A program made the translations under genes and the position numbers. Shown here in pieces: positions 33,715 to 42,874 of a stretch of DNA of 64,000 bases. The stretch is from Alphaproteobacteria bacterium (GTDB lineage Bacteria > Pseudomonadota > Alphaproteobacteria > Oceanibaculales > Oceanibaculaceae): assembly GCA_018823745.1 (NCBI GenBank), contig JAHJHR010000017.1, forward strand, positions 1 through 64,000, given 5' to 3'. The notes below the pieces were generated by a model, which worked only from the letters and a program-made list of their open reading frames with translations, ran no database searches and was not told the DNA's origin. Each line of letters begins with the position of its first letter. Position 1 is the first letter of the stretch.

Positions 33715-34689
33715 CTACCGGAGGAAAAACGACACTGGGACCAGCAATTCCAGCTGGGCCTGCTGCATCTCCGCCGGCAGCGGCGGGAAGGGTGAGGCGC
33801 GCTGCACCATCTTCTTCACTTCGTCATCCAGAAGATCGTAGCCCGAGCCGCGCTCCAGCCGGAACGACAGCAGATTGCCCCCCCGATCCATCACGAAACG
33901 GATCAGCGCCGTGCCTTCCATGCGCCGCAGCTGGGCGCGGCGGGGGTATTCCTTGTGCTGTTCCAGCCAGGCCTGGATGACCGCCAGGTAATCCTTCGAC
34001 GAACCCGGCATGCCACCACCGGCGGTATTATTCGCCGAGCCTGCTGTCGGGGCAGATGAATTGCCGGATTGCCCGGCGGAGCCTGTCACCGTGGATTCCC
34101 CGGTCTTTGCCCCTTCCGTCGGCTTGGCCTGACTTGCCTGCGGGCCGGGCTGGGCCTGTTGGGTTTCTGCCGGTGGTGTCTCGCGGGGCGCCGGGGTTTG
34201 CGCCACCTGGCGCTTGGGCGGCACGGGTTTGGCCATGACAGGTTTGGGCGGGGGCGGAGGCACAACTTCGCGCGGCGTGGTCGCCTCGACGGGCTTGGCG
34301 ATGACCGGCTCCACTGCCTTCATGGGTTCCACGGCCTTGACCGTTTCGGTCGGCTGGACCGGAGTCGGCGGCACGGCGTCCGTCACCGGCGTTACCGGCT
34401 CCGCCGTTTCGACCGGGCTGGCCGCGGCAATATCATCGACCGGCTTGGTTGTTTCGGTGGCCTCGACCGCCTTCACGGCCCCGCCCGGCGATCCGCCGGC
34501 TGGCCCGAGGCCGACCTCGATTCCGCCCAGCCCCGCCGCCGGGGTGCCGGAAACCGGGGGCTGCACGAAAAACAGCAGCAGGCTGGCATGCAGCGCCAGC
34601 GAGACGACCAGCGCCGCAGCCTTTGCCCCGGTGGACATCTGCGACGGGAAAGCTGCGGACCGGGAGTCCATGGCAAAGGCCATACTCAT
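33715..34689 (-). CDS. tonB: TonB-family energy-transducing protein
   Basis: 324 residues: N-terminal membrane helix (about 20-42), a long Pro/Lys/Val-rich spacer (VPPPPPKPVMAKPVPPKR), and a C-terminal TonB domain (EYPRRAQLRRMEGTALIRFVMDRGG). It links the ExbB-ExbD motor to outer-membrane receptors. Overlaps exbD-2 by 4 bp (34686-34689). No TonB-dependent receptor is in the window. Confidence 0.88.
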   Translation of the reverse strand: MSMAFAMDSRSAAFPSQMSTGAKAAALVVSLALHASLLLFFVQPPVSGTPAAGLGGIEVGLGPAGGSPGGAVKAVEATETTKPVDDIAAASPVETAEPVTPVTDAVPPTPVQPTETVKAVEPMKAVEPVIAKPVEATTPREVVPPPPPKPVMAKPVPPKRQVAQTPAPRETPPAETQQAQPGPQASQAKPTEGAKTGESTVTGSAGQSGNSSAPTAGSANNTAGGGMPGSSKDYLAVIQAWLEQHKEYPRRAQLRRMEGTALIRFVMDRGGNLLSFRLERGSGYDLLDDEVKKMVQRASPFPPLPAEMQQAQLELLVPVSFFLR

Positions 34690-35141
34690 GCCCCCCCGGC
34701 CGGGAGGGTCGTGGTCAGCAGCAGCAGGCGTTCGATGCCGGCCTCGCGCAGCCGCTCCATCACCGTGATGACCTGGCCGGCATCCGCCTTCTCATCGGCT
34801 TTCAGGCGCAGCGCCGCCGCCGGGTCCTCTGCCTTCAGGGCCTTCACCGCCTCGATCAGCGTCTCGATCTCCATCGCCTGCCCCGCCAGCGCCAGCTGGC
34901 CCTCGGCGCCGACCAGAATCGTGCCGGGGGCGGCATCCGGCAGCGCGTTCGACTGCGACAGCGGCGGCGTGATCTGGAACGGGTCGGCCTGGGTCAGCTT
35001 GCCGGCCAGCATGAAGAAGATCAGCAGCAGGAAGACGATGTTGATGAGCGGGATCATCCCGTCATCACCCTCCTCGCCCCCCCGCCGGCGGCCCGCCAGG
35101 GAGGGCCGCATCGCGCCATTGGTCTTGCGTGCGAATCGCAT
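34686..35141 (-). CDS. exbD: ExbD/TolR-family biopolymer transport protein, copy 2
   Basis: 151 residues: one membrane helix near the N-terminus with the essential Asp region DGMIPLINIVFLLLIFFMLAG (here Asn replaces Asp in the P-L-I-D/N-I motif) and a periplasmic ExbD domain. Two ExbD genes in tandem suggest a heteromeric stator. The PLIN variant is notable because the Asp is usually proton-carrying. Confidence 0.85.
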   Translation of the reverse strand: MRFARKTNGAMRPSLAGRRRGGEEGDDGMIPLINIVFLLLIFFMLAGKLTQADPFQITPPLSQSNALPDAAPGTILVGAEGQLALAGQAMEIETLIEAVKALKAEDPAAALRLKADEKADAGQVITVMERLREAGIERLLLLTTTLPAGGA

Positions 35142-35143
35142 GG

Positions 35144-35587
35144 TCAGTCCTGGCCGCCCGGGCGGCTGTCGCGGAGCAGGGAGACGTCGTGGATGCCGAC
35201 CGCCGTCACCAGATCGAGAATGGTCACCGCCCGCTGCATCTGCACGCCCTGCTGCGGCTGCACCAGCACGCGCTGATCGGGTTTGCGGGCATGCGCCTCG
35301 GCCAGCCGGGCCGTCAGCTGGGCCTCGTCCAGACGCTCGCCCGACAGATCGAGCGCCCCATCGCTGCGAATCCGCACAAGCAGCGCGCCTTCCATGGAGG
35401 AGCTGGCTGCGGTTGCCTGCGCCGGCGTGCCCAGCGCAATCGAGCGCCAGTCCAGGAAGCTGGAGGCCAGCATGAAGAAAATCAGCAGAATGAAGACGAC
35501 ATCGATCAGCGGCGTCAGGCTGATCAGCTGCTTGCGCCGGCGCTTGCGGAGGATAAGGCCGCTATTCGGCTGGCTGAGCATGGCCAT
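35144..35587 (-). CDS. exbD: ExbD/TolR-family biopolymer transport protein, copy 1
   Basis: 147 residues: membrane helix with the canonical TPLIDVVFILLIFFMLASS (Asp kept) and a periplasmic domain (DLSGERLDEAQLTARLAEA). Overlaps the exbB stop; the start may instead be the Met at 35581. It precedes exbD-2 by 2 bp. Confidence 0.87.
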   Translation of the reverse strand: MAMLSQPNSGLILRKRRRKQLISLTPLIDVVFILLIFFMLASSFLDWRSIALGTPAQATAASSSMEGALLVRIRSDGALDLSGERLDEAQLTARLAEAHARKPDQRVLVQPQQGVQMQRAVTILDLVTAVGIHDVSLLRDSRPGGQD

Positions 35588-36317
35588 GCGCGGTGCGGAG
35601 AGGCACGGGTTCCCGGTCCTGCACAGGTGCAAGATGCGCGGCGGTGAATATCTGCGTCACCGCATCCTCCATATCCTGGGCCAGGCGCTCGATGGTCCGT
35701 TCCAGCCAGTTCAGCGCGGCGACGGCGGGAATCGCCACGGCCAGACCGACAGCGGTGGTCAGCAGCGCCACCCAGATGCCGCCGGAGAGGATGGAGGGAT
35801 CGACATTGCTGCCGGCCCCTTCCATCTGCCGGAAGGCATCGATCATGCCCAGCACCGTACCGAACAGCCCCAGCAGCGGGCTCAGGCTGGCAATCACCTC
35901 CAGCCCGCGCAGATAGGAGCGCAGCCCCTCGATGCGCGAAATGCCGATGCGGCCGGCCTCCTCGCGCACGATATCGGCATCGACGCGATGGCGCAGGCCG
36001 TCAATGGCAACGCTCATCACCTCGGCAATCGGGTTGCGCTGGCCCTTCAGAACCGACAGCGCCTCGGCCGGGCGGCCAGTGCGGTACAGCCCGATGGCCC
36101 GGTCGACGAAGCGGCGGCTGCCGATCCGGATGGCGGCAAACTGGAACAGCTTGAGGACGATGATGGTCAGGGCGATGACCGACAGAACCAGCAGGATGAT
36201 GACCACCGGCCCGCCGGCATGGATCAGCGACAGGGCCTGGTCCATCGCGCTCAGCGGCGCCTCCGGTATAACCGCCTCTGCCCCGGCAAGATCACTTGGC
36301 TGCGTTGTCTCGTTCAT
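35562..36317 (-). CDS. exbB: ExbB/MotA/TolQ-type proton channel protein
   Basis: 251 residues with three membrane helices, and the family core LEVIASLSPLLGLFGTVLGMI plus SGGIWVALLTTAVGLAVAIPA. First gene of the exbB-exbD-exbD-tonB operon. Forms the ring around ExbD that uses proton motive force. Confidence 0.92.
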   Translation of the reverse strand: MNETTQPSDLAGAEAVIPEAPLSAMDQALSLIHAGGPVVIILLVLSVIALTIIVLKLFQFAAIRIGSRRFVDRAIGLYRTGRPAEALSVLKGQRNPIAEVMSVAIDGLRHRVDADIVREEAGRIGISRIEGLRSYLRGLEVIASLSPLLGLFGTVLGMIDAFRQMEGAGSNVDPSILSGGIWVALLTTAVGLAVAIPAVAALNWLERTIERLAQDMEDAVTQIFTAAHLAPVQDREPVPLRTAHGHAQPAE

Positions 36318-36495
36318 CGTTCCGCCTTAGCGCTGTGACTCAATCCGCATGGCCGTGGCATGCATCCATCGGCGCGCGGATCATAGTGAGAGTGCGAGTT
36401 GATTGCAACGCCATGTGACCGAATGCCTGTCTGGGCTGTTATGCACCGCCGACAGGCTGCTATTCTGTAGCAGAACCGCAAGGGGAGAAACATCG

Positions 36496-37341
36496 ATGAC
36501 GCTGCGCGACGACGACGCCTTCAGGGAATGGCAGAAACAGGCCTGGACCGACCGGGGCGAAGGCTGGGACCGCCGGGCCGACGAGATGGAGGAGATGTCG
36601 AAGCGCTTCAACGACCCCCTGCTCGACCTGGCCGGGATCGAGCGCGGCATGATCGTACTCGATCTGGCCTCCGGTGCGGGCGAACCGGCCTTGTCCGCCG
36701 CGCGGCGCGTCGGTGTTGCCGGCCAGGTGCTGGCAACGGATTTCGCCCCGGCGATGATGGCCGGCATCCGCCGCCGCGCCAAGGCAGCGGGGCTGAGCAA
36801 TATCGGCTTCGAGGTTGCCGATGCCGAATCCCTGCCCTACCCCGTCGCCAGCTTCGACCGGGTGACCTGCCGCTTCGGCCTGATGTTCTTCCCCAACCCG
36901 GCGCAGGCGCTGAAGGAGGCGCTGCGCGTGCTGAAGCCGAAGGGCCGCGCCGCCTTCATGGTCTGGGGGCCGCTGGCCGACAACGCGCTGTTCAGCCTGA
37001 CCATGGCGGCCGCCATCGAAACCCTGATGCCGGAGGAGGAGGAATTCCTGACCCAGCCCTTCACCCTGGGCCTGCCGGGCACGCTGCACGGCCTGATGCA
37101 GGAAGCCGGCTTCGCCGATGTCGAGGAAAAATCCATCCAGGTGAAAAGCCGGGCGCCGGGCGACCGGCCCTTCTGGCGCGCCAATCTCGACATGATGCTC
37201 GGCCGCCGCTACGCCGAGGCGAGCGACGCGCAGAAACAGGCGCTGGAAGAGGCCATACGCCGCCAGCTGGAAGCCTATCGCGAGGGCGATGATTACCGGC
37301 TGCCGGTGCATGTGCGCTATGCGGCTGGGACGAAGCCCTAG
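36496..37341 (+). CDS. SAM-dependent class I methyltransferase
   Basis: 281 residues: motif I VLDLASGAGEPALSAA, motif near DAESLPYPVASFDRVTCRFGLMFF, and a C-terminal lid. UbiE/COQ5-like fold, substrate unknown. ATG at 36496 follows GGGGAGAAAC. The in-frame extension to 36403 has no support. Confidence 0.88.
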   Translation: MTLRDDDAFREWQKQAWTDRGEGWDRRADEMEEMSKRFNDPLLDLAGIERGMIVLDLASGAGEPALSAARRVGVAGQVLATDFAPAMMAGIRRRAKAAGLSNIGFEVADAESLPYPVASFDRVTCRFGLMFFPNPAQALKEALRVLKPKGRAAFMVWGPLADNALFSLTMAAAIETLMPEEEEFLTQPFTLGLPGTLHGLMQEAGFADVEEKSIQVKSRAPGDRPFWRANLDMMLGRRYAEASDAQKQALEEAIRRQLEAYREGDDYRLPVHVRYAAGTKP

Positions 37342-37473
37342 CGGGAAGATGTAGTGTTGGGGCTTGGGGTGTGGGTGTTGGCTCCATCTCGGGCGTCAAA
37401 GAAACATCAGGGGGTTCCAACATGCGGACACTCGATGTGACATTGAGAACCGAGCTATTGGCTTGAAGACACT

Positions 37474-39825
37474 TCAGAGGAATCCATGACGAGCGGCTTG
37501 ACCCTTTGTCTCGGGCGAAATCAGGTCTGCGATTTCTTCCAGAAGCGGCCGCATTTTCCCATGGTCAGATCTCGCCATGCCTCGCTCAATTTCCGAGGAC
37601 CAATGGCCTTTGTGATACAAGGAAGTAGCGCGCCCGCGAATCTCCAAGGCTGCAAGGTCGCGCACCTTTTTGTCTGGCAAGTTACCGGCAGCCACGCGCG
37701 CGATGATATCCGCCTTGAGCCGGGTAACCGCGGCGGCATCGTCGGCGAGAAGCGCCAGCGTCGCAAGTCCATAGACCGACCGTTGGAGGATTGCCCAGCC
37801 AGTCTGGTAACGCCCCGCCTTGAACGTCCAGGACAGCAACATTGTGCCAATATCGTCGGCAAGCTCCGGGCAATCGCGCCTATGCGCATCTACCGCCGCT
37901 TCGAATAGAGTTTCGGTCATCTGGAAATGCTCGACGAATTTCACCGCCTCTTCGTCGTCGGGCACCCAAGACAAGACCGCGATCAGCCACGCCGCGTGTT
38001 TGCGCAGTTCCTGCTGTCTATGCGCGTCACAAGCGGCAGCGTTCGACAAAACAATCAGCATTGAGGTAACCGCCGTGATCCAGTGAATTATGTCGAAGGT
38101 GAATTGCGAACGCTTTTCGATGGCGTGAAGGAGAAGGTCCTTCTCGGTCTGATACATCCCCTCCGCCCATTCCACGAAATTGTCGATAACCTGCCGGGCA
38201 TTCACATCGTCCGCCGGTGCATCCGCGACGGCGTTGACAAGTTGGGAGAAGCGCATCGTGAGCCCTTGTGCGCTCGTGGCTGAATAGTAGGGCGCAAGGT
38301 AAGTGCTATGGACGCCCATCAACGGCGCGTTCGGCAGAGCCATGAACAGCTTGGCGATCAGCGCCATGCTGCTGCGGATTTCCCGCGCCACGAAGTTGAT
38401 TTCCCGTGACTTTGTCCGCAACAGGTCGAAGCTTAGGCGCGCGAGCTGTTCAACCCCAGTGGACGTGACGGGCCAATAATCCTCGCGCGCCACCCCCGCG
38501 CACGAAATGATGCCGATCTTCTGCACCAGCGTTGTGATGCCTTGCGGGCCTTCTGCTGCAAGCAGCATGTCGGCGCATCGCCCCATCATCCGTACGCCTT
38601 CCATAAGTACGTCTGGCATGTTGTGCGGCAAAATTCGCTCGACTTCCCCGGTGAGGTATCCGGCTGCCAGATGCGCGTGGGTCTTCGACGCGTGCGGGCT
38701 TGCATAATCTATTGCCAGATACACCCACACAAGCTCGGCCATTGCCTGCAGCGTTTGTTCGATCTGTTGTTCATCGCCGCGCGCGACCCCTATACGCGCC
38801 GTCTGCCGCAGATGCTCAAGCGTATTGTTGATGAAACCATCCGAAGTGAGCGGATTATCAAACATGAGCTGGTAACCGAAGAAGGTCCTTCCCTTTGTTT
38901 CAAGATAGGCCCTATTGATCCCGATTATCGCGCTCATCGCCAAAGCACTGACCTCATGGTCGCCTTGCTCGGCATAGCGGCGTGCGAACGACACGGCATA
39001 GCGCACGCTCTGCTCCGCCCCATCCGTCCAGCCCCGATTGACCTGGAAATACGCGGTGCGCGTCAGGTCATGTTGGGAGACTTGAGGATCGGTCTGTAGC
39101 GCTTGCCTGCTATCCGACAACAGCGGTGCCGCCCGTTTCGCTCGGCTCGCCCACGCTCGCAACTCGCGTTGCGTACGCCGAACGACCATGCCGAGTTGCC
39201 GCGCTGGGTTCACCAGAATCAACGCGCGACGGTAACCATAGAGAAATAGTCCGAGGACAATTGCTGTGCCCCAGAAGGCCGCAAACACGACGACGCCGAC
39301 ATGCTTCGGCTCTTGCACAAGCGACAGTCCGGTAATTGCCACCGCGAGAAGAAATGTGGCCGCAAACGCGCTTAAAAGCCTTAGATCAGCGCTAAGCCTG
39401 CGGAACAGGCCGTGCGGCATCCTCTCGATATTGACCTGCATTGCGAACAGCACGAGCGACGAAACGATGGCCGCCGCCCCGATCAGCGCGCCGCCAAGGG
39501 TAAGAAACAGCGACCGCAACAATGCGAGCCGTGCTTCGGTCGCGAAACTCGGTTCGAGTATCCCTTGAAGCGCCGGAATCCAGTAGGCGCTGATGCCGGT
39601 CAATACCAACAGCAAAATCGCCGCTGCGACCGGGCCATGCCGAAGTCGCCAGACCAGAAGCCTGCTACGTGCGATATAGAGCTTCTGCCAAAGCACTGCC
39701 CTTAGACGGGCCAATCTGACTGACGCCCGCCGGGCATTTTTTTTGAAACGTCGCGGCACCGAGCGGAAACTGACTCGCAGCATCTTCCAGATCTTGGCGC
39801 TTTTCGTCAGTCGCCCAAATTGCAT
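37474..39825 (-). CDS. Large uncharacterised membrane protein, four N-terminal helices and a helical C-terminal domain
   Basis: 783 residues. The N-terminus (1-62) is highly basic. Four membrane helices follow at about 65-85, 105-130, 150-170 and 177-197, an arrangement like DUF2254 proteins, then about 580 residues that look all-helical and soluble, without a motif I recognise. It sits alone between the methyltransferase and phospholipid genes with 130-225 bp empty flanks, the upstream one AT-richer. ATG at 39825 has GAGGG upstream. Role unknown; sensing or scaffolding at the membrane is speculative. Confidence 0.75.
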   Translation of the reverse strand: MQFGRLTKSAKIWKMLRVSFRSVPRRFKKNARRASVRLARLRAVLWQKLYIARSRLLVWRLRHGPVAAAILLLVLTGISAYWIPALQGILEPSFATEARLALLRSLFLTLGGALIGAAAIVSSLVLFAMQVNIERMPHGLFRRLSADLRLLSAFAATFLLAVAITGLSLVQEPKHVGVVVFAAFWGTAIVLGLFLYGYRRALILVNPARQLGMVVRRTQRELRAWASRAKRAAPLLSDSRQALQTDPQVSQHDLTRTAYFQVNRGWTDGAEQSVRYAVSFARRYAEQGDHEVSALAMSAIIGINRAYLETKGRTFFGYQLMFDNPLTSDGFINNTLEHLRQTARIGVARGDEQQIEQTLQAMAELVWVYLAIDYASPHASKTHAHLAAGYLTGEVERILPHNMPDVLMEGVRMMGRCADMLLAAEGPQGITTLVQKIGIISCAGVAREDYWPVTSTGVEQLARLSFDLLRTKSREINFVAREIRSSMALIAKLFMALPNAPLMGVHSTYLAPYYSATSAQGLTMRFSQLVNAVADAPADDVNARQVIDNFVEWAEGMYQTEKDLLLHAIEKRSQFTFDIIHWITAVTSMLIVLSNAAACDAHRQQELRKHAAWLIAVLSWVPDDEEAVKFVEHFQMTETLFEAAVDAHRRDCPELADDIGTMLLSWTFKAGRYQTGWAILQRSVYGLATLALLADDAAAVTRLKADIIARVAAGNLPDKKVRDLAALEIRGRATSLYHKGHWSSEIERGMARSDHGKMRPLLEEIADLISPETKGQAARHGFL

Positions 39826-40050
39826 CGCCGCCCTCTACATTGGGTATCGCAGTAAGAAAGGCCGATAGAGCACGCTTGAACAAGCCTGTCCGCATAGGGT
39901 GCGGCGAAAAACATAGGGCTTGTTTGAGCATAAGGCACGAGCGAACAGTCTACTCTCAGCCCCCAAAAATTTCGGCCTTGCATGTCTGGTTATTAGCGAT
40001 TTTATCCAACAGTGGTCGGTCGGTACCCCCCAAGAAACCTCGACCCCAGC

Positions 40051-40665
40051 CTACCGCTCCCCCTCGAAATCCCGCCACGCAAGCGCAATCCGGCCCAGGA
40101 TCGTCAGGCCGCACAGCGCCGCGAAGCCATAGGCGAGTTCGGGGAACCAGCCCGGAAGCAGGCAGAAGGCGATGAAGGCGAGGATGGTCTCGGTTCCCTC
40201 CGCCAGGCCGCCCGGATGGTAGAAGGATTTGCGGCCGCGCCGCTCGGTCTGCATGCCCCGCTTCGCCGCCAGAGTGGCATAGGCGAGGAAGGAGGCGCCG
40301 GTGCCGATGAAGCTGGCCAGCAGCACGCAGGCCGCCAGCGCGTTCGCCGCCGGGTTGGCCAGCGCGAAGCCCAGCGGCACGGCGGCGTAGAACAGGAAAT
40401 CCAGCACGATATCGAGATAGCCGCCGCGATCTGTTTGTCCCGCATGGCGGGCGATGGCGCCGTCCAGACCATCGGCAAGGCGGTTGGCCAGGATCGCCGC
40501 CAGCGCCAGGCCGTAGTGCTGGTACGCCAGCGCCGGCAGGGAAAGCAGCCCGAGCATGAAGCCGGCGATGGTCACGGCATTGGCGGAGATGCCGCGATTC
40601 GCGAGAAAGCCCCCTGCCCGGTCCAGCGGCGCCGCGATCAGCCGCCGCAGCGCCGCATCCAGCAT
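40051..40665 (-). CDS. CDP-alcohol phosphatidyltransferase family protein
   Basis: 204 residues, about six helices, with the CAP catalytic motif DGLDGAIAR-x8-G-x3-D-x3-D (ANRLADGLDGAIARHAGQ ... YLDIVLD). It transfers a phosphatidyl group from CDP-diacylglycerol to an alcohol; which alcohol is not clear. Lies 2 bp after pssA. Confidence 0.88.
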   Translation of the reverse strand: MLDAALRRLIAAPLDRAGGFLANRGISANAVTIAGFMLGLLSLPALAYQHYGLALAAILANRLADGLDGAIARHAGQTDRGGYLDIVLDFLFYAAVPLGFALANPAANALAACVLLASFIGTGASFLAYATLAAKRGMQTERRGRKSFYHPGGLAEGTETILAFIAFCLLPGWFPELAYGFAALCGLTILGRIALAWRDFEGER

Positions 40666-40667
40666 GG

Positions 40668-41525
40668 TCAGGGCTTTTCGATAAGGCTCTCAGGCGGGCT
40701 GGCGGGTGGCCCCTCGGCGGGGGTGCTCCCCTCCGTCGTCTGGTCGGCGGCATGGGCCTCGGCCAGAGTCGCGGCCTCGTGCTTGAGGCGCAGATAGGAG
40801 CGGATGCTGAGCGGGATGGCGATCAGGTAGAGAATGCCCAGCACCGACAGCGTCTGCCACGGCGCCGTGACCAGCGCCGCCACCAGCAGCCCGACGACGA
40901 TCAGCATCGGGATGACGAAGGATTGCGGCACGCGGATCTGCTTGCCGGAGAAGGTCGGGATGGTGCTGACCATCAGCAGGCCGATGATCAGGCTCCAGAC
41001 CACGACGAGGAAGGGATGGGTGAACAGGGACGGCCCGCCATCGAAGGAGAGTACCATCGGCAGCAGCACCAGCCCGGCGCCGGCCGGGGCCGGCACGCCG
41101 GAGAAGTAGTTATAGGCATAGGCCGGCATGTCCGGGTCGCCCAGCTTGGTATTGAACCGGGCAAGCCGCAGCGCCGCACAGGTGGCGAAGAACAGCACCA
41201 CCGCCCAGCCAAAGCCGGGCAGCCCCTTCATCGACCACATATACAAAACGATGACCGGGGCGACGCCGAAGCTGACGAAGTCCGACAGGGAATCCAGTTC
41301 CGCGCCGAATTTGCTGCTCGATTTCAGCAGCCGCGCCATGCGGCCATCCAGCCCGTCCAGCACCGCGGCGATGACGATGGACGCCACCGCCTGCGGCCAT
41401 TGCCCCAGCAGGGCAAAGCGGATCGCCGTCAGCCCGGCGCAGAGCGCCAGGATGGTCAGCATGTTGGGAATCAGCCGATTGATCGACAGCCCCTTCAGAC
41501 GGGGGGTGCGGCGATAGCGCCTCAT
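40668..41525 (-). CDS. pssA: CDP-diacylglycerol-serine O-phosphatidyltransferase
   Basis: 285 residues of the class II (membrane) PssA type: LDGLDGRMARLLKSSSKFGAELDSLSD CAP motif, and helices throughout. The C-terminal tail is Ala/Pro-rich. Makes phosphatidylserine for Psd, whose gene is 20 bp upstream in the operon. Confidence 0.93.
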   Translation of the reverse strand: MRRYRRTPRLKGLSINRLIPNMLTILALCAGLTAIRFALLGQWPQAVASIVIAAVLDGLDGRMARLLKSSSKFGAELDSLSDFVSFGVAPVIVLYMWSMKGLPGFGWAVVLFFATCAALRLARFNTKLGDPDMPAYAYNYFSGVPAPAGAGLVLLPMVLSFDGGPSLFTHPFLVVVWSLIIGLLMVSTIPTFSGKQIRVPQSFVIPMLIVVGLLVAALVTAPWQTLSVLGILYLIAIPLSIRSYLRLKHEAATLAEAHAADQTTEGSTPAEGPPASPPESLIEKP

Positions 41526-41545
41526 ACCGGTTCCTGCCCTTCTGC

Positions 41546-42232
41546 TTAGCGGATTTCGCCGAGACGGCTCGGCTCGGTCGAGGCCAGATCGGCAATCACC
41601 GTCTCGCCGGCCACCATGCGCTGGCCGAGCACGGCGAAGGAGCCGGTGCCCGCCGGCAGATAGACATCGACCCGGCTGCCAAAGCGGATCAGGCCATAGC
41701 GTTCGCCAGCGCGCAGCGCAGCCCCCTCGGCCACGCGGCAGATGATGCGCCGCGCCACCAGCCCGGCGATCTGCACGCTGCCGACCCGCGTACCATCGGC
41801 CATGGTGAGGACGATGCCGTGGCGCTCATTCTCCTCGCTGGCCTTGTCGAGCGAGGCATTCACGAATTTGCCGGCGTGATAGGCCATATGCGTGACCTTG
41901 CCATCGACCGGGGCGCGGTTCACATGCACGTCGAAGACATTCATGAAAATGCTGATCCGCTCCATCGGCGCATCGCCGAGGTTCAGATCGGCCGGCGGGA
42001 TCGCCTTGCCGGCATAGCACACAACGCCATCGGCCGGGCTGACCACGAGGCCGGCGCGGCTCGGCGTGGTGCGGTCCGGATCGCGGAAGAAATAGATGCA
42101 CCACAGCGTCAGCACGACGCCGACCCAGCCCAGGAAATCGGAAAAGGTGAACAGCAGCAGCGTGCCAAGCACGAAAACGGCGATGATCGACCAGCCTTCA
42201 CGGACGATCGGCACGAGGATGGTTTTCAGCAA
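41546..42232 (-). CDS. psd: Phosphatidylserine decarboxylase proenzyme
   Basis: 228 residues, the short Psd subfamily. FRDPDRTTPSRAGLVVSPADG near residue 50 and the self-cleavage site at Ser in RFGSRVDVYLP; the Ser becomes the pyruvoyl group. Produces phosphatidylethanolamine. First gene of the psd-pssA-phosphatidyltransferase operon. Confidence 0.95.
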   Translation of the reverse strand: MLKTILVPIVREGWSIIAVFVLGTLLLFTFSDFLGWVGVVLTLWCIYFFRDPDRTTPSRAGLVVSPADGVVCYAGKAIPPADLNLGDAPMERISIFMNVFDVHVNRAPVDGKVTHMAYHAGKFVNASLDKASEENERHGIVLTMADGTRVGSVQIAGLVARRIICRVAEGAALRAGERYGLIRFGSRVDVYLPAGTGSFAVLGQRMVAGETVIADLASTEPSRLGEIR

Positions 42233-42392
42233 GACGGCGCTTCCTTTCGCTTACAGGCGATATCGCGGATGGTGTGGGAACGCACAGTACACCGTGTTAC
42301 CGCACACGCAATAATTCCAACTTTAACCCTTTATTAGGGGCGTCCTGTCAGTATTGTAAGTCCCTGACACCCTTCCGAACGCCACTCATGCA

Positions 42393-42866
42393 ATGCTGAT
42401 GGATTCAACCGCCCCGTTCCTCGAACTTCTCTCGCATACGCCGGAAGAGTTCGACCTGACCAGCTTCGCCCGCCTGGCCGATGCCGGAAGCGGCGCGCCG
42501 ACCGGCGACCGGCCGGTGCATTTCGCCTTCGATTGCGATGGCATCACCTATCGCGGGCTGCTGCTGGAAACCGATGAGGGGCCTCAGCTTCGCCTGGAAG
42601 CGCTGATCGGCATCCTGCCCTACAGCAAGGAATCCCCGGCACGCCGCACGGCGATATTGCAGGCGCTGCGGGACATCAAGAAACTGGCGCCGTCACGGCT
42701 GACCGTCGATCCGCGCCAGCGCATCCGGCTGGATGCCGCCCTGCCCGTCGAGGGCGCGCCGACCCCGGCCCGCCTGATGGCCGCCACCGGCCTGTTCATC
42801 GCCCAGCTGCGCCAGAGCCTGCAGATTCTGGCCGGGCTGGCTCTCCCTGAGAAAACCCCGAGTTAA
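42393..42866 (+). CDS. Conserved-looking protein of unknown function
   Basis: 157 residues, soluble, starting MLMDSTAPFLELL. Has a beta-hairpin-like RPVHFAFDCDGITYRGLLLETDEG and a helical C-terminus. No recognised family. Start may be the ATG at 42399. Convergent with the LysM gene (8 bp). Confidence 0.6.
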   Translation: MLMDSTAPFLELLSHTPEEFDLTSFARLADAGSGAPTGDRPVHFAFDCDGITYRGLLLETDEGPQLRLEALIGILPYSKESPARRTAILQALRDIKKLAPSRLTVDPRQRIRLDAALPVEGAPTPARLMAATGLFIAQLRQSLQILAGLALPEKTPS

Positions 42867-42874
42867 ACTGGCGC

